64,000 nucleotides of DNA from Bog-473 sp963755375. GTDB taxonomy: Bacteria > Actinomycetota > Acidimicrobiia > Acidimicrobiales > RAAP-2. The stretch spans positions 2,232,001 through 2,296,000 of the forward strand of contig CAVWKG010000016.1 of assembly GCA_963755375.1 (NCBI GenBank), in the 5' to 3' direction. A program made the position numbers and the translations under genes. This document shows, in pieces, positions 26,559 through 35,428 of the stretch (the stretch's first letter is position 1; every line of letters begins with the position of its first letter). The notes beneath the pieces were generated by a model. The model did not search any database. It had not been told where the DNA came from and worked only from the letters and a program-made list of their open reading frames with translations.

Positions 26559-27956
26559 ATGAGGGGAAGACAACCGCAACGGTTGAACGCGAGCACGCTG
26601 GCCCGCGCCCGCATACGCGAACTCCCGGAGTACGACCGCACCGCGGCGCCCGTCATCGCCCACATCGGTTTCGGTGCATTCGCCCGGGCGCACCTCGCCG
26701 TGTATGCGGACGACCTACTGCGACGGGGCCAGCAAGCACTGATCACCGGTGTCTCCATCAGGAGCCGTCGGGCACAGGACCAACTCGAGCCCCAAGACGG
26801 GCTCTTCACCGTCGCCGAGCGCGAACCCGGCGCGGCCATGTCGCTTCGGGTGGTCGGCGCACTGGCCACCATGACGACCGGGCCGGCCGCTGCTCTCGAG
26901 GCCATGGCGGCGCCGACCACAACGCTCGTGACAATGACCATCACCGAGAAGGGCTACGAGGGCACGGCGGAGGGGCCCGCACCCTCGGAGGTGCCGACGT
27001 CCGCGCCTGCACTCATCGCTCTGGCCCTTGCCCGGCGACGCCGAGCGGGTCTGGCACCTCCAGTCCTGGCCTCGCTCGACAATCTTCTCGACAATGGCGA
27101 GGTGTTGCGCGGGCGGGTCCTCGACGCTGCCGGCAGGATCGATCCGTCACTGGTCGCATGGATCGCCAGTCACGCTCACTTCCCCAGCTCGGTGGTCGAT
27201 CGGATGGTCCCGGCTACCACCGAGCACGATTTGGTGGACATCGCCGATGATTTGGGCCTTATTGACCGGGCCGCCGTTCATACCGAACGGCACCGCTCCT
27301 GGATCATCCGGTCCGTGGACGGGTTGCCACCGCTGGCCGAGGTCGGCGTGGAGCTCGTCGACGATGTCGCTCCCTTCGAGCGACGCAAGCTTTGGCTCCT
27401 CAACGGCCCGCATTCCGCCGTGGCCTACGGCGGCCTCCTCGCCGGGCACGAGACCATCGCCGGCGCCGTGACGGATCCCGCCATTGCCCGGTTCGTGCGG
27501 GAGCGGGTCGACGACACGCTCCAGGTGGCCGAATTCCCGACCGCTTTGCGCGCGACAGCATTCGCGGACGAGGCATTGCAGCGGTTCGCCAACCCGACGC
27601 TGGGCCACAGGTGCGCGCAGGTGGGAGCGGACGGATCGAGCAAGCTGGCGCAACGACTGCTCCCGATCGTGGTCGCCCGCAGGGAACGGGCGCTCGACAC
27701 GAGGGGATTCGCCGTCGTGGTGGCCGTCTGGATCGCGGCAACCGCCGGGGTCGAGATCCGCGGCGTGCGCCTTCCCCCGCTACAGGATCCCATCGCCGGT
27801 GAGCTCCGCGCCGCCCTCGCGCGCTCCAATGACCTACACCGGCTCAGCCAGGTCGCGCTGGCTGCGCGTAGTGATCCTGCGTTCGCGGCCGAGGTTGCGT
27901 CCATGCTGGCGCGCTTGACCACCGAAGGGCTTGCGTTGCTGGGGCCGGAACCATGA
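26559..27956 (+). CDS. mannitol dehydrogenase-family oxidoreductase, likely fructuronate reductase
   Basis: 465 residues of the long-chain mannitol dehydrogenase family. The N-terminus is LNASTLARARIRELPEYDR...AHIGFGAFARAHLAVYAD (NAD site, G-x-G-x-F-x-R-A-H), and the catalytic K-N-H set appears in KLWLLNGPHSAVAYGG. In E. coli UxuB this fold reduces fructuronate to D-mannonate with NADH; presence beside uxaC and uidA supports that role over mannitol or tagaturonate. ATG 26559 is the likely start (TTG 26583 is an alternative). The stop overlaps the LarA-like gene as ATGA. Mannonate dehydratase, the usual next enzyme, is not in the window. Confidence 0.85.
   Translation: MRGRQPQRLNASTLARARIRELPEYDRTAAPVIAHIGFGAFARAHLAVYADDLLRRGQQALITGVSIRSRRAQDQLEPQDGLFTVAEREPGAAMSLRVVGALATMTTGPAAALEAMAAPTTTLVTMTITEKGYEGTAEGPAPSEVPTSAPALIALALARRRRAGLAPPVLASLDNLLDNGEVLRGRVLDAAGRIDPSLVAWIASHAHFPSSVVDRMVPATTEHDLVDIADDLGLIDRAAVHTERHRSWIIRSVDGLPPLAEVGVELVDDVAPFERRKLWLLNGPHSAVAYGGLLAGHETIAGAVTDPAIARFVRERVDDTLQVAEFPTALRATAFADEALQRFANPTLGHRCAQVGADGSSKLAQRLLPIVVARRERALDTRGFAVVVAVWIAATAGVEIRGVRLPPLQDPIAGELRAALARSNDLHRLSQVALAARSDPAFAAEVASMLARLTTEGLALLGPEP
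26571..26585 (+). promoter_or_regulatory. inverted repeat at the start of the dehydrogenase gene
   Basis: CAACCGCAACGGTTG: 6-bp arms around 3 bases, lying 57 bases from the start of the divergent LacI gene. It falls within the first codons of the dehydrogenase if ATG 26559 is used, or spans TTG 26583 if that is the start. Possible LacI autoregulatory site; differs from the ATGCAAAGCTTTGCAT sites. Confidence 0.4.
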
Positions 27957-29178
27957 CGGCGACGCTGGGAGGCCCCGGGCAAGTCCTCGACCCCGGGGAG
28001 GTTCGTTCCTTCGTGCGCGCGCGCAGGTCGCCGTACTCGACCTCGACGGGCGCTCACTCTGTGTCGTCATCCCCGACGCGACCCGCAACTGCCCGCTGCC
28101 GTTGCTCCTGGAGGCAGTCGAGGAAGGGGTCGGCGGACGGGCCAGTGCCAGCACGGCAGTGGTTGCGCTCGGCACTCACGCGCCGATGACCGACGACGCC
28201 ATCGGTGCACTCGTGGGCCCGGTGTCGATTCCGATCCGAAATCACGCGTGGTGGGAGGACGACACCTTCACCCACGTGGGCCGCCTGCGGGCGGACCACG
28301 TCGAGGAGCTGTCCGGTGGCCGGTTGCATGACTCGATCGAGGTACGCATCAACCGGCTCGTGGTCGAGAGTGATGTGACGCTGATTGTGGGCCCGGTGCT
28401 CCCCCACGAGGTCATCGGGTTCTCGGGAGGCAACAAGTACCTCTTCCCCGGTCTGTCGGGCGAGGAGATGATCGATGTGACGCACTGGCTCGGTGCGCTG
28501 ATCACCAGCAGCGAGATCATCGGCACCCTGGGGGTCACACCGGTCCGGGCGCTGGTGGATGCGGCAGCCGAGCTCGTACCCGGCGAGCGACACGCGCTGT
28601 GTGTGGTCGTGGACCACGGCACCGGACGCCTGGAATCGCTCGCCTTCGGGGCACCGGCGTTGGCCTGGGCCGCTGCGGCCGAGGTCGCGTCCCGGACACA
28701 TGTCGAATATCTCGACGGGCCGATCCAGCGCGTGCTGTCGCTGATCCCCACTCGCTACCCGGATCTCTGGACCGGGGCCAAGGGTTTCTACAAGGTCGAG
28801 CCGGTCGTCGCCGACGGAGGCGAGGTCGTCCTGTACGCGCCGCACATCACCGAGATCGCGGCCATGCACCCTCGGATCCTGGAGATCGGCTACCACTGCC
28901 GCGACTTTTTCTTGGCCCAGTGGGACCGGTACCGCGATGTCCCCCTGGGCGAGCTGGCGCACTCCACCCACCTCTTCGGTGCCGGGACCTATGACCCGGT
29001 GACGGGTGAGCGCCAACGCGTCCGTGTGACCCTCGCCACCGGCGTCCCCGAGGACGTCGTCCGACGGGCGAACCTCGGCTTTCTCACACCCCAAGCCGTC
29101 GATCCGGGAGGATGGGCGTCCGATCCTGGCACCCTGGTCGTGCCCGACGCCGGCGAGGTCCTCTACCGGCTCCGGTAG
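27953..29178 (+). pseudogene. LarA-family nickel-dependent epimerase/racemase, apparent frameshift
   Basis: About 408 codons in two frames. The start ATG 27953 (ATGA overlap with the dehydrogenase) opens ...GQVLDPGEVRSFVRAR, then the family sequence continues in another frame as QVAVLDLDGRSLCVVIPDATRNCPLP. The shift maps to a (GC)5 run at 28015-28024; removing one GC unit restores a single frame. The rest is intact: GTHAPMT (first His), GPVLPHEVIGFSGGNKYLFPG (His and Lys) and DVTHWLG (His), the ligands that hold the nickel-pincer cofactor. LarA homologues include lactate and malate racemases and a D-gluconate 2-epimerase. After fructuronate reductase, a mannonate-to-gluconate epimerase would fit. 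The shift may be a sequencing error, so loss of function is not certain. Confidence 0.7.
28015..28024 (+). repeat. (GC)5 dinucleotide run at the frameshift point
   Basis: Five GC units in a row at the exact place where the LarA-like reading frame breaks. Four units would give an uninterrupted gene (V-R-A-Q-V-A-V-L). Such runs slip in replication and in assembly, so either explanation is possible. Confidence 0.7.
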
Positions 29179-29193
29179 GCCGTCGCCCGTTGC

Positions 29194-30165
29194 TCATTCG
29201 CCGGGATAGACCACGCCGAGCTCGGCCCGGACTGCGTCGAGCGTCGTCGCCAGTGCGATTGACTCGTCGAGGCTCATCACCGGACACTCGGTTCGCCCGT
29301 CGGCGAGGCACCGGTGCACCTCCTCGATCTCGAAGCGGAGCCCATTCCCCTCGTACGAGGCGTCGATCCGCTCGACGCCGGCGGGGCTGGAGACAATGAG
29401 CGAACTCGGGCAGTGCATCATCGCCGGCAGGTCGATCACCCCGTCGGTCCCCGCGATCCGGGCGGTGCACGTCATGCTGACGCGCAGGGCCGCCTTGACC
29501 ACCCCCAGCCTTCCGGCAGGGTGATGCAAGACAGCGGCGACCACCTCGTCGACGTTGGTCTCGCCGACGACCCCGTCGGCCACGACGCGCTCGATCGGGC
29601 CCAGGACCAGACTGCACAGCTGCACGGGATAGATGCCGAGGTCGAGGAGGGCCCCGCCTCCGAGCTCGGGTGCGAAGTGCCTGTGCGCTGGGTCCACGGG
29701 CCGTCGGAACCCGAAGTCGGCCTCGACCAGGAGGGGCTGGCCGATACGACCCTCGCCGATGACGTCGAGGAGGGTCCGGTAGGCCGGAAGGAACCTGCTC
29801 CAGATCGCTTCCATGAGGAACAATCCTCGGCTGCGGGCCTCCTCCGCCATCCGGGCCGCTTGCCGGGCGTTGAGCGCCAACGGCTTCTCACAGAGGACGT
29901 GCTTGCCTGCTCGGAGGAAGTCGATGGTGTCCGTCTCGTGGCGCGAGTGGGGCGTGGCCACGTACACGACGTCGACGTCGGGGTCGGCCGCGAGCGAGTC
30001 GTAGTTGCCGTAGCGGGTCGGTATGTCGAAGCGGTCCGCGAACGCCTCGGCCCGTTCGGCCGAACGTGAGGCCACCGCCGTGATGGTGCCGCCCTCGGCG
30101 AGCTGCATCCCTTCCGCGAACCCGGTGGCGATCGCGCCCGGGCCGATGACGCCCCAGCGGATCAC
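29194..30165 (-). CDS. Gfo/Idh/MocA-family NAD(P)-dependent oxidoreductase
   Basis: 323 residues. Rossmann motif RWGVIGPGAIATGF at the N-terminus, then VYVATPHSRH and the active-site CEKPLALNARQA (E-K-P Lys), with a C-terminal beta-sheet domain beginning EADFGFRRP. The family oxidises or reduces sugars such as xylose, glucose or inositol. GTG 30165 starts exactly at the Rossmann strand; a longer in-frame start would cross the operator and promoter region. Divergent from xylA with a LacI-type operator between, so it is probably a xylose- or xyloside-related dehydrogenase; the substrate is not proven. Convergent with the LarA-like gene. Confidence 0.82.
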   Translation of the reverse strand: MIRWGVIGPGAIATGFAEGMQLAEGGTITAVASRSAERAEAFADRFDIPTRYGNYDSLAADPDVDVVYVATPHSRHETDTIDFLRAGKHVLCEKPLALNARQAARMAEEARSRGLFLMEAIWSRFLPAYRTLLDVIGEGRIGQPLLVEADFGFRRPVDPAHRHFAPELGGGALLDLGIYPVQLCSLVLGPIERVVADGVVGETNVDEVVAAVLHHPAGRLGVVKAALRVSMTCTARIAGTDGVIDLPAMMHCPSSLIVSSPAGVERIDASYEGNGLRFEIEEVHRCLADGRTECPVMSLDESIALATTLDAVRAELGVVYPGE

Positions 30166-30260
30166 GGTCTGCCCATGCCGCGGACGGGGAGTACCTGATG
30201 GCAGCCGCTGGCACGGTGACAAGGCATTGATCCCCACTTCTCCCAGAAGACGTCTCTCGC

Positions 30261-30274
30261 TGATAACGCTATCA
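30261..30274 (+). promoter_or_regulatory. LacI-type operator between the oxidoreductase and xylA
   Basis: TGATAACGCTATCA: a 14-bp near-perfect palindrome (6 of 7 pairs) with the central CG of LacI-family operators, 75 bases before the xylA ATG. A related site, TGTTATCGCTACCA, lies 17 bases upstream of the beta-galactosidase gene (40898-40911). Shared pattern TGNTANCGNTANCA. Confidence 0.7.
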
Positions 30275-30348
30275 TCGGGTCCTGCCTGGGACAACGCGTC
30301 AGTCCGTCATGCCGGGCGCAACCCGGGCATGGCCTGGACAGGAGGACC

Positions 30349-31506
30349 ATGACCGATTTCTTCACCCCGCGACCGGAGCATCACTTCACCTTCGGGCTGT
30401 GGACCGTGGGCAACCCGGGCCGGGACCCTTTCGGCACGGAGGTGCGCGCGCCGCTCGATCCCGTCGATTCCGTCCACCGGCTGGCGGACCTCGGTGCGTA
30501 CGGCGTGAGCTTCCACGACAACGATCTCGTTCCCTACGGCTCGTCCGCCGACGAACGCGACGAAATTCTGAAGCGGTTCCGGCGGGCGCTCGACGCGACC
30601 GGGATGCACGTTCCCATGGTGACGACGAACCTGTTTTGGCGCCCCGTCTTCAAGGAGGGTGCCTTCACCGCCAACGATCCGCTGGTGCGCCGTCTCTCGG
30701 TCAAGAAGGCCTGCGAGGCGACCGAGCTCGGCGCCGAGGTCGGTGCCAAGGTGTTCGTGCTCTGGGGTGGCCGCGAGGGGATGGAAGCAGAGGCCGCCAA
30801 GGACGTCCGGCTGGCCCTGGACCGCTACAAGGAAGCGATCGACCTGGTCTGCGAGCACATCGAGGCGCGAGGTCTCGGCTTGCGCATCGCGTTGGAGCCC
30901 AAGCCGAACGAGCCCCGCGGCGACATCCTGCTCCCGACCGTCGGCCACGCGCTCGCCTTCATCGGAACGCTCGACCGTCCCGAGATGGTCGGGCTGAACC
31001 CGGAGTTCGCGCACGAGACCATGAGCGGGCTCTCCTTCTCGCAGGCGGTCGCCCAGGCCCTGTGGCAGGACAAGCTCTTCCACATCGACCTCAACGCCCA
31101 GCGGATCGGCAAGTTCGACCAGGACTTCCGGTTCGGTTCCGAGGGGGTTCGCGACGCGTTCTACGTGGTCAAGCTGCTTGAGGACTCCGGCTGGGATGGC
31201 ATGCGGCACTTCGACGCGCACCCCTATCGCACCGAAGACGTCGATGGCGTCTGGGACTTCGCCCGCGGCTGCATGCGCACGTACCTGATCCTGGCCGACA
31301 AGGCGCGCCACTTCCACGAAGACCCCGAGATCCAGGAAGCGTTGCGGACGGCGAAGGTGGCGGAGCTGGCCGAGCCGACCACCCCGGCCGGCGGTCTCGA
31401 CGAACTCCTCTCGTCGGCCTACGACGAGGATGCGCTCGCCGCTCAGGGCTACGGCCACGAGCGCCTGGACCAACTCGTCACCGAATTGCTCCTCGGCGCC
31501 CGCTAG
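30349..31506 (+). CDS. xylA: xylose isomerase
   Basis: 385 residues, the length of the short (class I, actinobacterial) XylA. Signature residues include GLWTVGNPGRDPFG, SFHDNDLVP (catalytic His), FVLWGGREGMEA, ALEPKPNEPRGD (metal Glu), GLNPEFAHETM and HIDLNAQRIGKFDQD (metal Asp ligands). Converts D-xylose to D-xylulose. GGAGG is 5 bases upstream of the ATG. The stop codon overlaps the xylB start by one base (TAGTG). Likely controlled by the operator at 30261 and the LacI protein at the end of the operon. Confidence 0.95.
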   Translation: MTDFFTPRPEHHFTFGLWTVGNPGRDPFGTEVRAPLDPVDSVHRLADLGAYGVSFHDNDLVPYGSSADERDEILKRFRRALDATGMHVPMVTTNLFWRPVFKEGAFTANDPLVRRLSVKKACEATELGAEVGAKVFVLWGGREGMEAEAAKDVRLALDRYKEAIDLVCEHIEARGLGLRIALEPKPNEPRGDILLPTVGHALAFIGTLDRPEMVGLNPEFAHETMSGLSFSQAVAQALWQDKLFHIDLNAQRIGKFDQDFRFGSEGVRDAFYVVKLLEDSGWDGMRHFDAHPYRTEDVDGVWDFARGCMRTYLILADKARHFHEDPEIQEALRTAKVAELAEPTTPAGGLDELLSSAYDEDALAAQGYGHERLDQLVTELLLGAR

Positions 31507-33245
31507 TGCCCCTCGTCGTCGGAGTGGACTCATCCACTTCTGCGTGCAAGGTCCAGGTGCGCGACGCCGACACCGGTGCCAAGGTGGCATCCGGTCGCGC
31601 CCCGCACGCCCCTACGTCGCCACCGCGCAGCGAACAGCAACCCTCGGACTGGGAGCATGCGTTCCACGTCGCCTGTACCGGGGCCGGTGTCCCCGGGGGG
31701 CACAGCCCGTCCGCCATCGCCGTTGCCGCGCAACAGCACGCGCTCGTCGTCCTCGGCGACGACGGCGAGGTGTTGCGACCCGCCAAGCTCTGGAACGACA
31801 CCGAGTCCGCACCCGACACCGAGATGCTTCTGGCGGCCCTGCCGGGTGGTCAGCGGGGCTGGGCCACCGCATGCGGGAGCGTCCCGGTGCCGAGCTTCAC
31901 CATCACCAAGCTGCACTGGTTGGGGCGGTGCGAGCCCGAGACGTTGCGGCGCACCGCAGCGGTCCTCTTGCCGCACGACTGGCTGACCTCCCGGCTGACG
32001 GGCCGGCGAACCACCGACCGGGGGGATGCGTCGGGCACGGGGTACTGGTCGCCCCGCGAGTCCCGCTATCGCCACGACATCCTGAGTCTCGTCAGCGAGG
32101 ACGTCGACTGGGACACCGCACTCCCCGAAGTGCTCGCCCCGGACGCCGTCGCCGGCGAGTGGGCCGCCAGCGGGACCGTGGTCGCTCCGGGCACAGGCGA
32201 CAACATGGCGGCCGCCCTCGGTCTCGGCCTCCGCCCGGGCGATCTGGCCCTGAGTCTTGGCACCAGTGGCACCGCGTACACGGTGAGCGACGAGCCGACG
32301 GCCGACCCCACCGGCACCGTGGCCGGATTCGCCGACGCGACCGGCCGCTACCTGCCGCTGGTCTGCACCATGAACGCGACCAAGGTCACCGACGCCGTGG
32401 CGCAGTTGCTCGGAGTCGATCGTGCACGGTTCGACGCGCTGGCGCTCGAGGCGCCAGCCGGAGCAGGCGGCCTCGTACTCGTCCCCCATCTCGACGGCGA
32501 GCGGACCCCGAACCGGCCGGACGCCGCCGGCACGTTGAGCGGATTGCGTACGGACGTGACGGCAGCCCAACTCGCCCGGGCCACGGTTGAGGGCGTGGTT
32601 TGCAATCTGCTCGCGGGTGCCGATGGGCTGAGCACCGATGCCACGAACGGAACGGTGTTCCTCCTCGGAGGTGCCGCCCGCAGCGCGGCCTACCGGAGAG
32701 TGGTGGCGGACCTGACCGGGCGCGTCCTGAGGGTTCCCGCTGACGACGAGCTCGTCGCCGGTGGCGCCGCCGTCCAGGCTGCCGCGATCCATCACGGTTG
32801 CGACTTCGCCCAGATCGCGGCGGCGTGGGGCCTGGGCCATGGGGAAACCGTCGAACCGGACGACGGGGTCGATCGGGCGGCGATCCGTGCCGCCTACGCC
32901 GACGCTGTCGCCAGCGCGGGCGCCTCCGATGAAGTTCCGGAACCCGGTCATCCCGGGGTTCCATCCGGACCCCAGCGTCTGCCGGGTCGGGAACGACTAC
33001 TTCCTGGTGACGTCATCGTTTACCTATTGCCCCGGCGTCCCCGTCTTCCGCTCGTCGAATCTCGTGGACTGGAAGCAGATCGGCAATGTGCTCGACCGTC
33101 CGTCGCAGCTCGACTTCACAGCGACCCGGGACTGGTCGTCGCTCGGCATCTACGCCCCGACCATCCGTCACCACGACAGGCGGTTCTGGGTCATCACGAC
33201 GAACGTCGGCACCGGCGGCGCGACAACGTTTGTCGTCACCAGTGA
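31506..33245 (+). CDS. xylB: xylulokinase, open frame runs on past the expected end
   Basis: A FGGY-family kinase: VVGVDSSTSACKVQV (ATP site), LRPAKLWNDTES, LALSLGTSGTAYTV, LGGAARSAAYRRVVADLTG. It phosphorylates D-xylulose. The recognisable protein ends near RAAIRAAYADAVASAG (about residue 475), the usual family length, but the frame has no stop there and continues about 100 more codons across the start of the GH43 gene. These extra residues are Arg/Pro-rich like a shadow frame. A TGA at 32930-32932, forming ATGA with the GH43 start, would be the natural stop if the frame shifted by one base just upstream. So a small indel near 32925 is suspected, either real or an assembly error. Confidence 0.85.
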   Translation: MPLVVGVDSSTSACKVQVRDADTGAKVASGRAPHAPTSPPRSEQQPSDWEHAFHVACTGAGVPGGHSPSAIAVAAQQHALVVLGDDGEVLRPAKLWNDTESAPDTEMLLAALPGGQRGWATACGSVPVPSFTITKLHWLGRCEPETLRRTAAVLLPHDWLTSRLTGRRTTDRGDASGTGYWSPRESRYRHDILSLVSEDVDWDTALPEVLAPDAVAGEWAASGTVVAPGTGDNMAAALGLGLRPGDLALSLGTSGTAYTVSDEPTADPTGTVAGFADATGRYLPLVCTMNATKVTDAVAQLLGVDRARFDALALEAPAGAGGLVLVPHLDGERTPNRPDAAGTLSGLRTDVTAAQLARATVEGVVCNLLAGADGLSTDATNGTVFLLGGAARSAAYRRVVADLTGRVLRVPADDELVAGGAAVQAAAIHHGCDFAQIAAAWGLGHGETVEPDDGVDRAAIRAAYADAVASAGASDEVPEPGHPGVPSGPQRLPGRERLLPGDVIVYLLPRRPRLPLVESRGLEADRQCARPSVAARLHSDPGLVVARHLRPDHPSPRQAVLGHHDERRHRRRDNVCRHQ

Positions 33246-34404
33246 GGACCCGGCGGGCCCCTGGACGGATCCCGTTCCCGTGCCGGTATCCGGCATCGAC
33301 CCCGACCTGGCGTGGGACGGGGAGGGAAACTGTTGGCTGCACTTCTCGGGCTTGGGCGGCATCGCCCGATGCCGCATCGACGCCAAAAGGGGGGAGCTAC
33401 TGACTGTCCCCGAGCTCACGTGGTCGGGAACAGGCCTGCAGTACCCGGAGGCACCGCACCTCTTCGAGCGGGACGGCACCTGGTACCTCCTGATCGCCGA
33501 AGGAGGGACGCACGCTGGCCACAGCGTCTCGGTTGCCCGTGGACCCTCACCAGTCGGCCCCTGGGAGGGAGCACCGGCCAATCCGATTCTCACTCACCGC
33601 AGCACCGACCGGCCGATTCAGAACACCGGGCACGCCGACATGGTCGAAGCCGCGGACGGGACCTGGTGGATGGTCTTGCTCGGCGTGCGTCCGAGAGGGA
33701 TCTCCCCGGGCTTCCACACCCTGGGCCGGGAGACGTTCCTCACCCCAGTGCAGTGGGACGGCGGGTGGCCCGTGCCGGGCAACCTCCTCTTGGAGATGGC
33801 GGTGGCGCCCGGGCCGAACGAGATGGAGCACGCTCAGGGCCGGGAAGACTTCGACCTGCCCGTTCTGCCCCCGCACTGGGTCGGCGTCCGCAGGCCTCCG
33901 GGCGCCGTCAGCTCGTTGACCACGTGCCCGGGCTCGCTCGTCCTACAGGGTGGCGAAGCGGCCGTGGACTCTCCGGAACCGACCTTCGTGGGTCGTCGCC
34001 AGCAACACCACCACTGCCGGATCCGGGCCTCCGTCGAGGCGGCCCCCTCCACGGAGGCCGGATTGAGCGTCCGGCTGGACGAGACCGCGCACTATGACGT
34101 CGCGGTCCGGGGCGACCGTGTGTTGGCCCGCTGCCGCGTTGGGTCGCTCGAGACCGTTGTCGGCGAGGCCCCCCGTCCATCAGGACCGGTGGTCCTGACC
34201 GTCGAGACGGGGCCGCACGCACACGGACCGGACGCGGTTTCCCTTGGCTTCGAAGACCAGCGTGGCGCTGCGCACCCACTCGCCCGCCTGGACGGCCGCT
34301 ATGTCTCCACCGAGGTGACGGGCGGGTTCCTGGGTCGCATGATCGGCATGTACGCCGTCGGCGGGGACGCCGCCTTCGACTGGTTCGACTACCAACAGGC
34401 ATGA
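32929..34404 (+). CDS. beta-xylosidase/arabinofuranosidase (GH43)
   Basis: 491 residues. FRNPVIPGFHPDPSVCRVGNDYFLVTSSF is the GH43 beta-xylosidase opening with the catalytic base in HPDP; YPEAPHLFERDGTWYLL carries the general acid Glu; a C-terminal beta-sandwich domain (from about residue 310) follows as in XynB-type enzymes. No signal peptide, so it acts on imported xylo-oligosaccharides. The start ATG 32929 begins the conserved sequence. Stop overlaps the LacI gene as ATGA. The 5' 317 bases are overlapped by the extended xylB frame. Confidence 0.9.
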   Translation: MKFRNPVIPGFHPDPSVCRVGNDYFLVTSSFTYCPGVPVFRSSNLVDWKQIGNVLDRPSQLDFTATRDWSSLGIYAPTIRHHDRRFWVITTNVGTGGATTFVVTSEDPAGPWTDPVPVPVSGIDPDLAWDGEGNCWLHFSGLGGIARCRIDAKRGELLTVPELTWSGTGLQYPEAPHLFERDGTWYLLIAEGGTHAGHSVSVARGPSPVGPWEGAPANPILTHRSTDRPIQNTGHADMVEAADGTWWMVLLGVRPRGISPGFHTLGRETFLTPVQWDGGWPVPGNLLLEMAVAPGPNEMEHAQGREDFDLPVLPPHWVGVRRPPGAVSSLTTCPGSLVLQGGEAAVDSPEPTFVGRRQQHHHCRIRASVEAAPSTEAGLSVRLDETAHYDVAVRGDRVLARCRVGSLETVVGEAPRPSGPVVLTVETGPHAHGPDAVSLGFEDQRGAAHPLARLDGRYVSTEVTGGFLGRMIGMYAVGGDAAFDWFDYQQA

Positions 34405-35411
34405 CGGCAGGCGTTCCGCGACGACGCGCCGTCATGGCCGATGTCGCCGCCCGAGCCGGTGTCTCGGTCATGACCGTGTCCCGCGTGCTGAACGGCTTCG
34501 CAGGCGTCACCGACGAGACCCGGCTCCGAGTCGAGGACGCTGTCACGGCTCTCGGCTATCACGCCAACACGGCGGCCCGGGTGCTCGCCGGGGGGCGTTC
34601 GAGGACGTTGGGGGTGATGGCGGTCGAGACCGAACAGTTCGGTCCTTCGCACATGCTCTTCGGCATTGAGGCGGCGGCGCGGGAGGCCGGCCACCTGTTG
34701 AGCTTCGTCACGCTCGGCCGCAGCGGCAACGACATGGCATCGACACTCGAGCGGCTGCGGGCGTCCCACGTCCAGGGCGTCATCGTCGTCGCCCCCGTCC
34801 GGCGCGTCGTCGAAGCCGTCACCCGGCTCGAGGGCGGCATCCCTCTCGTCGTGGTCGGCGGCGACCCGGGCATCGGCGCCCCGACCGTCACGATCGATCA
34901 GCTCGAGGGCGCCCGCATCGCGACGCGCCACCTCCTCGACCTGGGGCACCGCACGGTCCATCACGTGTCGGGTCCGCAGAGCTGGATCGACGCCACCGCC
35001 CGGATGCGGGGCTGGTCGGAGGCCCTGCGCACGTACCCGGCACCGCGCGGACGCTCTGTCGCCGGTGACTGGGGCGCCGGCAAGGGATACGTCGCGGGCA
35101 CACGCCTGGCCGGTGACCCGGCAGTGACCGCCATCTTCGCCGCCAACGACCAGACGGCGCTCGGGGTGATCCGGGGGCTGCACGATGCCGGGCGGACGGT
35201 GCCCGGAGACGTGAGCGTGGTCGGCTTCGACGACACGCCCGAATCGGGCTATTTCCTGCCGCCGCTCACGACCGTCCGCCAGGACTTCGGCGAGGTGGGG
35301 CGGCGCAGTGTCCAGCTCCTGCTCTCGCTCGCCGACGGCGCTCCGGTGGAGCGCCACGTCGTCGTCCCGGCGGAACTCGTCGTGCGCGACAGCACGGCAC
35401 CACCCGACTGA
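34401..35411 (+). CDS. LacI-family regulator of the xylose genes
   Basis: 336 residues. Helix-turn-helix AVMADVAARAGVSVMTVSRVLNG, hinge TAARVLAGGRSRTLGV, then the effector-binding domain ending DVSVVGFDDTPESGYFLPPLTTVRQDF. Last gene of the xylA-xylB-GH43 operon (ATGA overlap). It probably represses from TGNTANCGNTANCA sites at 30261 and, across the convergent junction, 40898, linking xylose and galactoside use. Effector presumably xylose or a galactoside; this is inference. Confidence 0.88.
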   Translation: MTAGVPRRRAVMADVAARAGVSVMTVSRVLNGFAGVTDETRLRVEDAVTALGYHANTAARVLAGGRSRTLGVMAVETEQFGPSHMLFGIEAAAREAGHLLSFVTLGRSGNDMASTLERLRASHVQGVIVVAPVRRVVEAVTRLEGGIPLVVVGGDPGIGAPTVTIDQLEGARIATRHLLDLGHRTVHHVSGPQSWIDATARMRGWSEALRTYPAPRGRSVAGDWGAGKGYVAGTRLAGDPAVTAIFAANDQTALGVIRGLHDAGRTVPGDVSVVGFDDTPESGYFLPPLTTVRQDFGEVGRRSVQLLLSLADGAPVERHVVVPAELVVRDSTAPPD

Positions 35412-35428
35412 GCCGAAAGTGCTCACCC

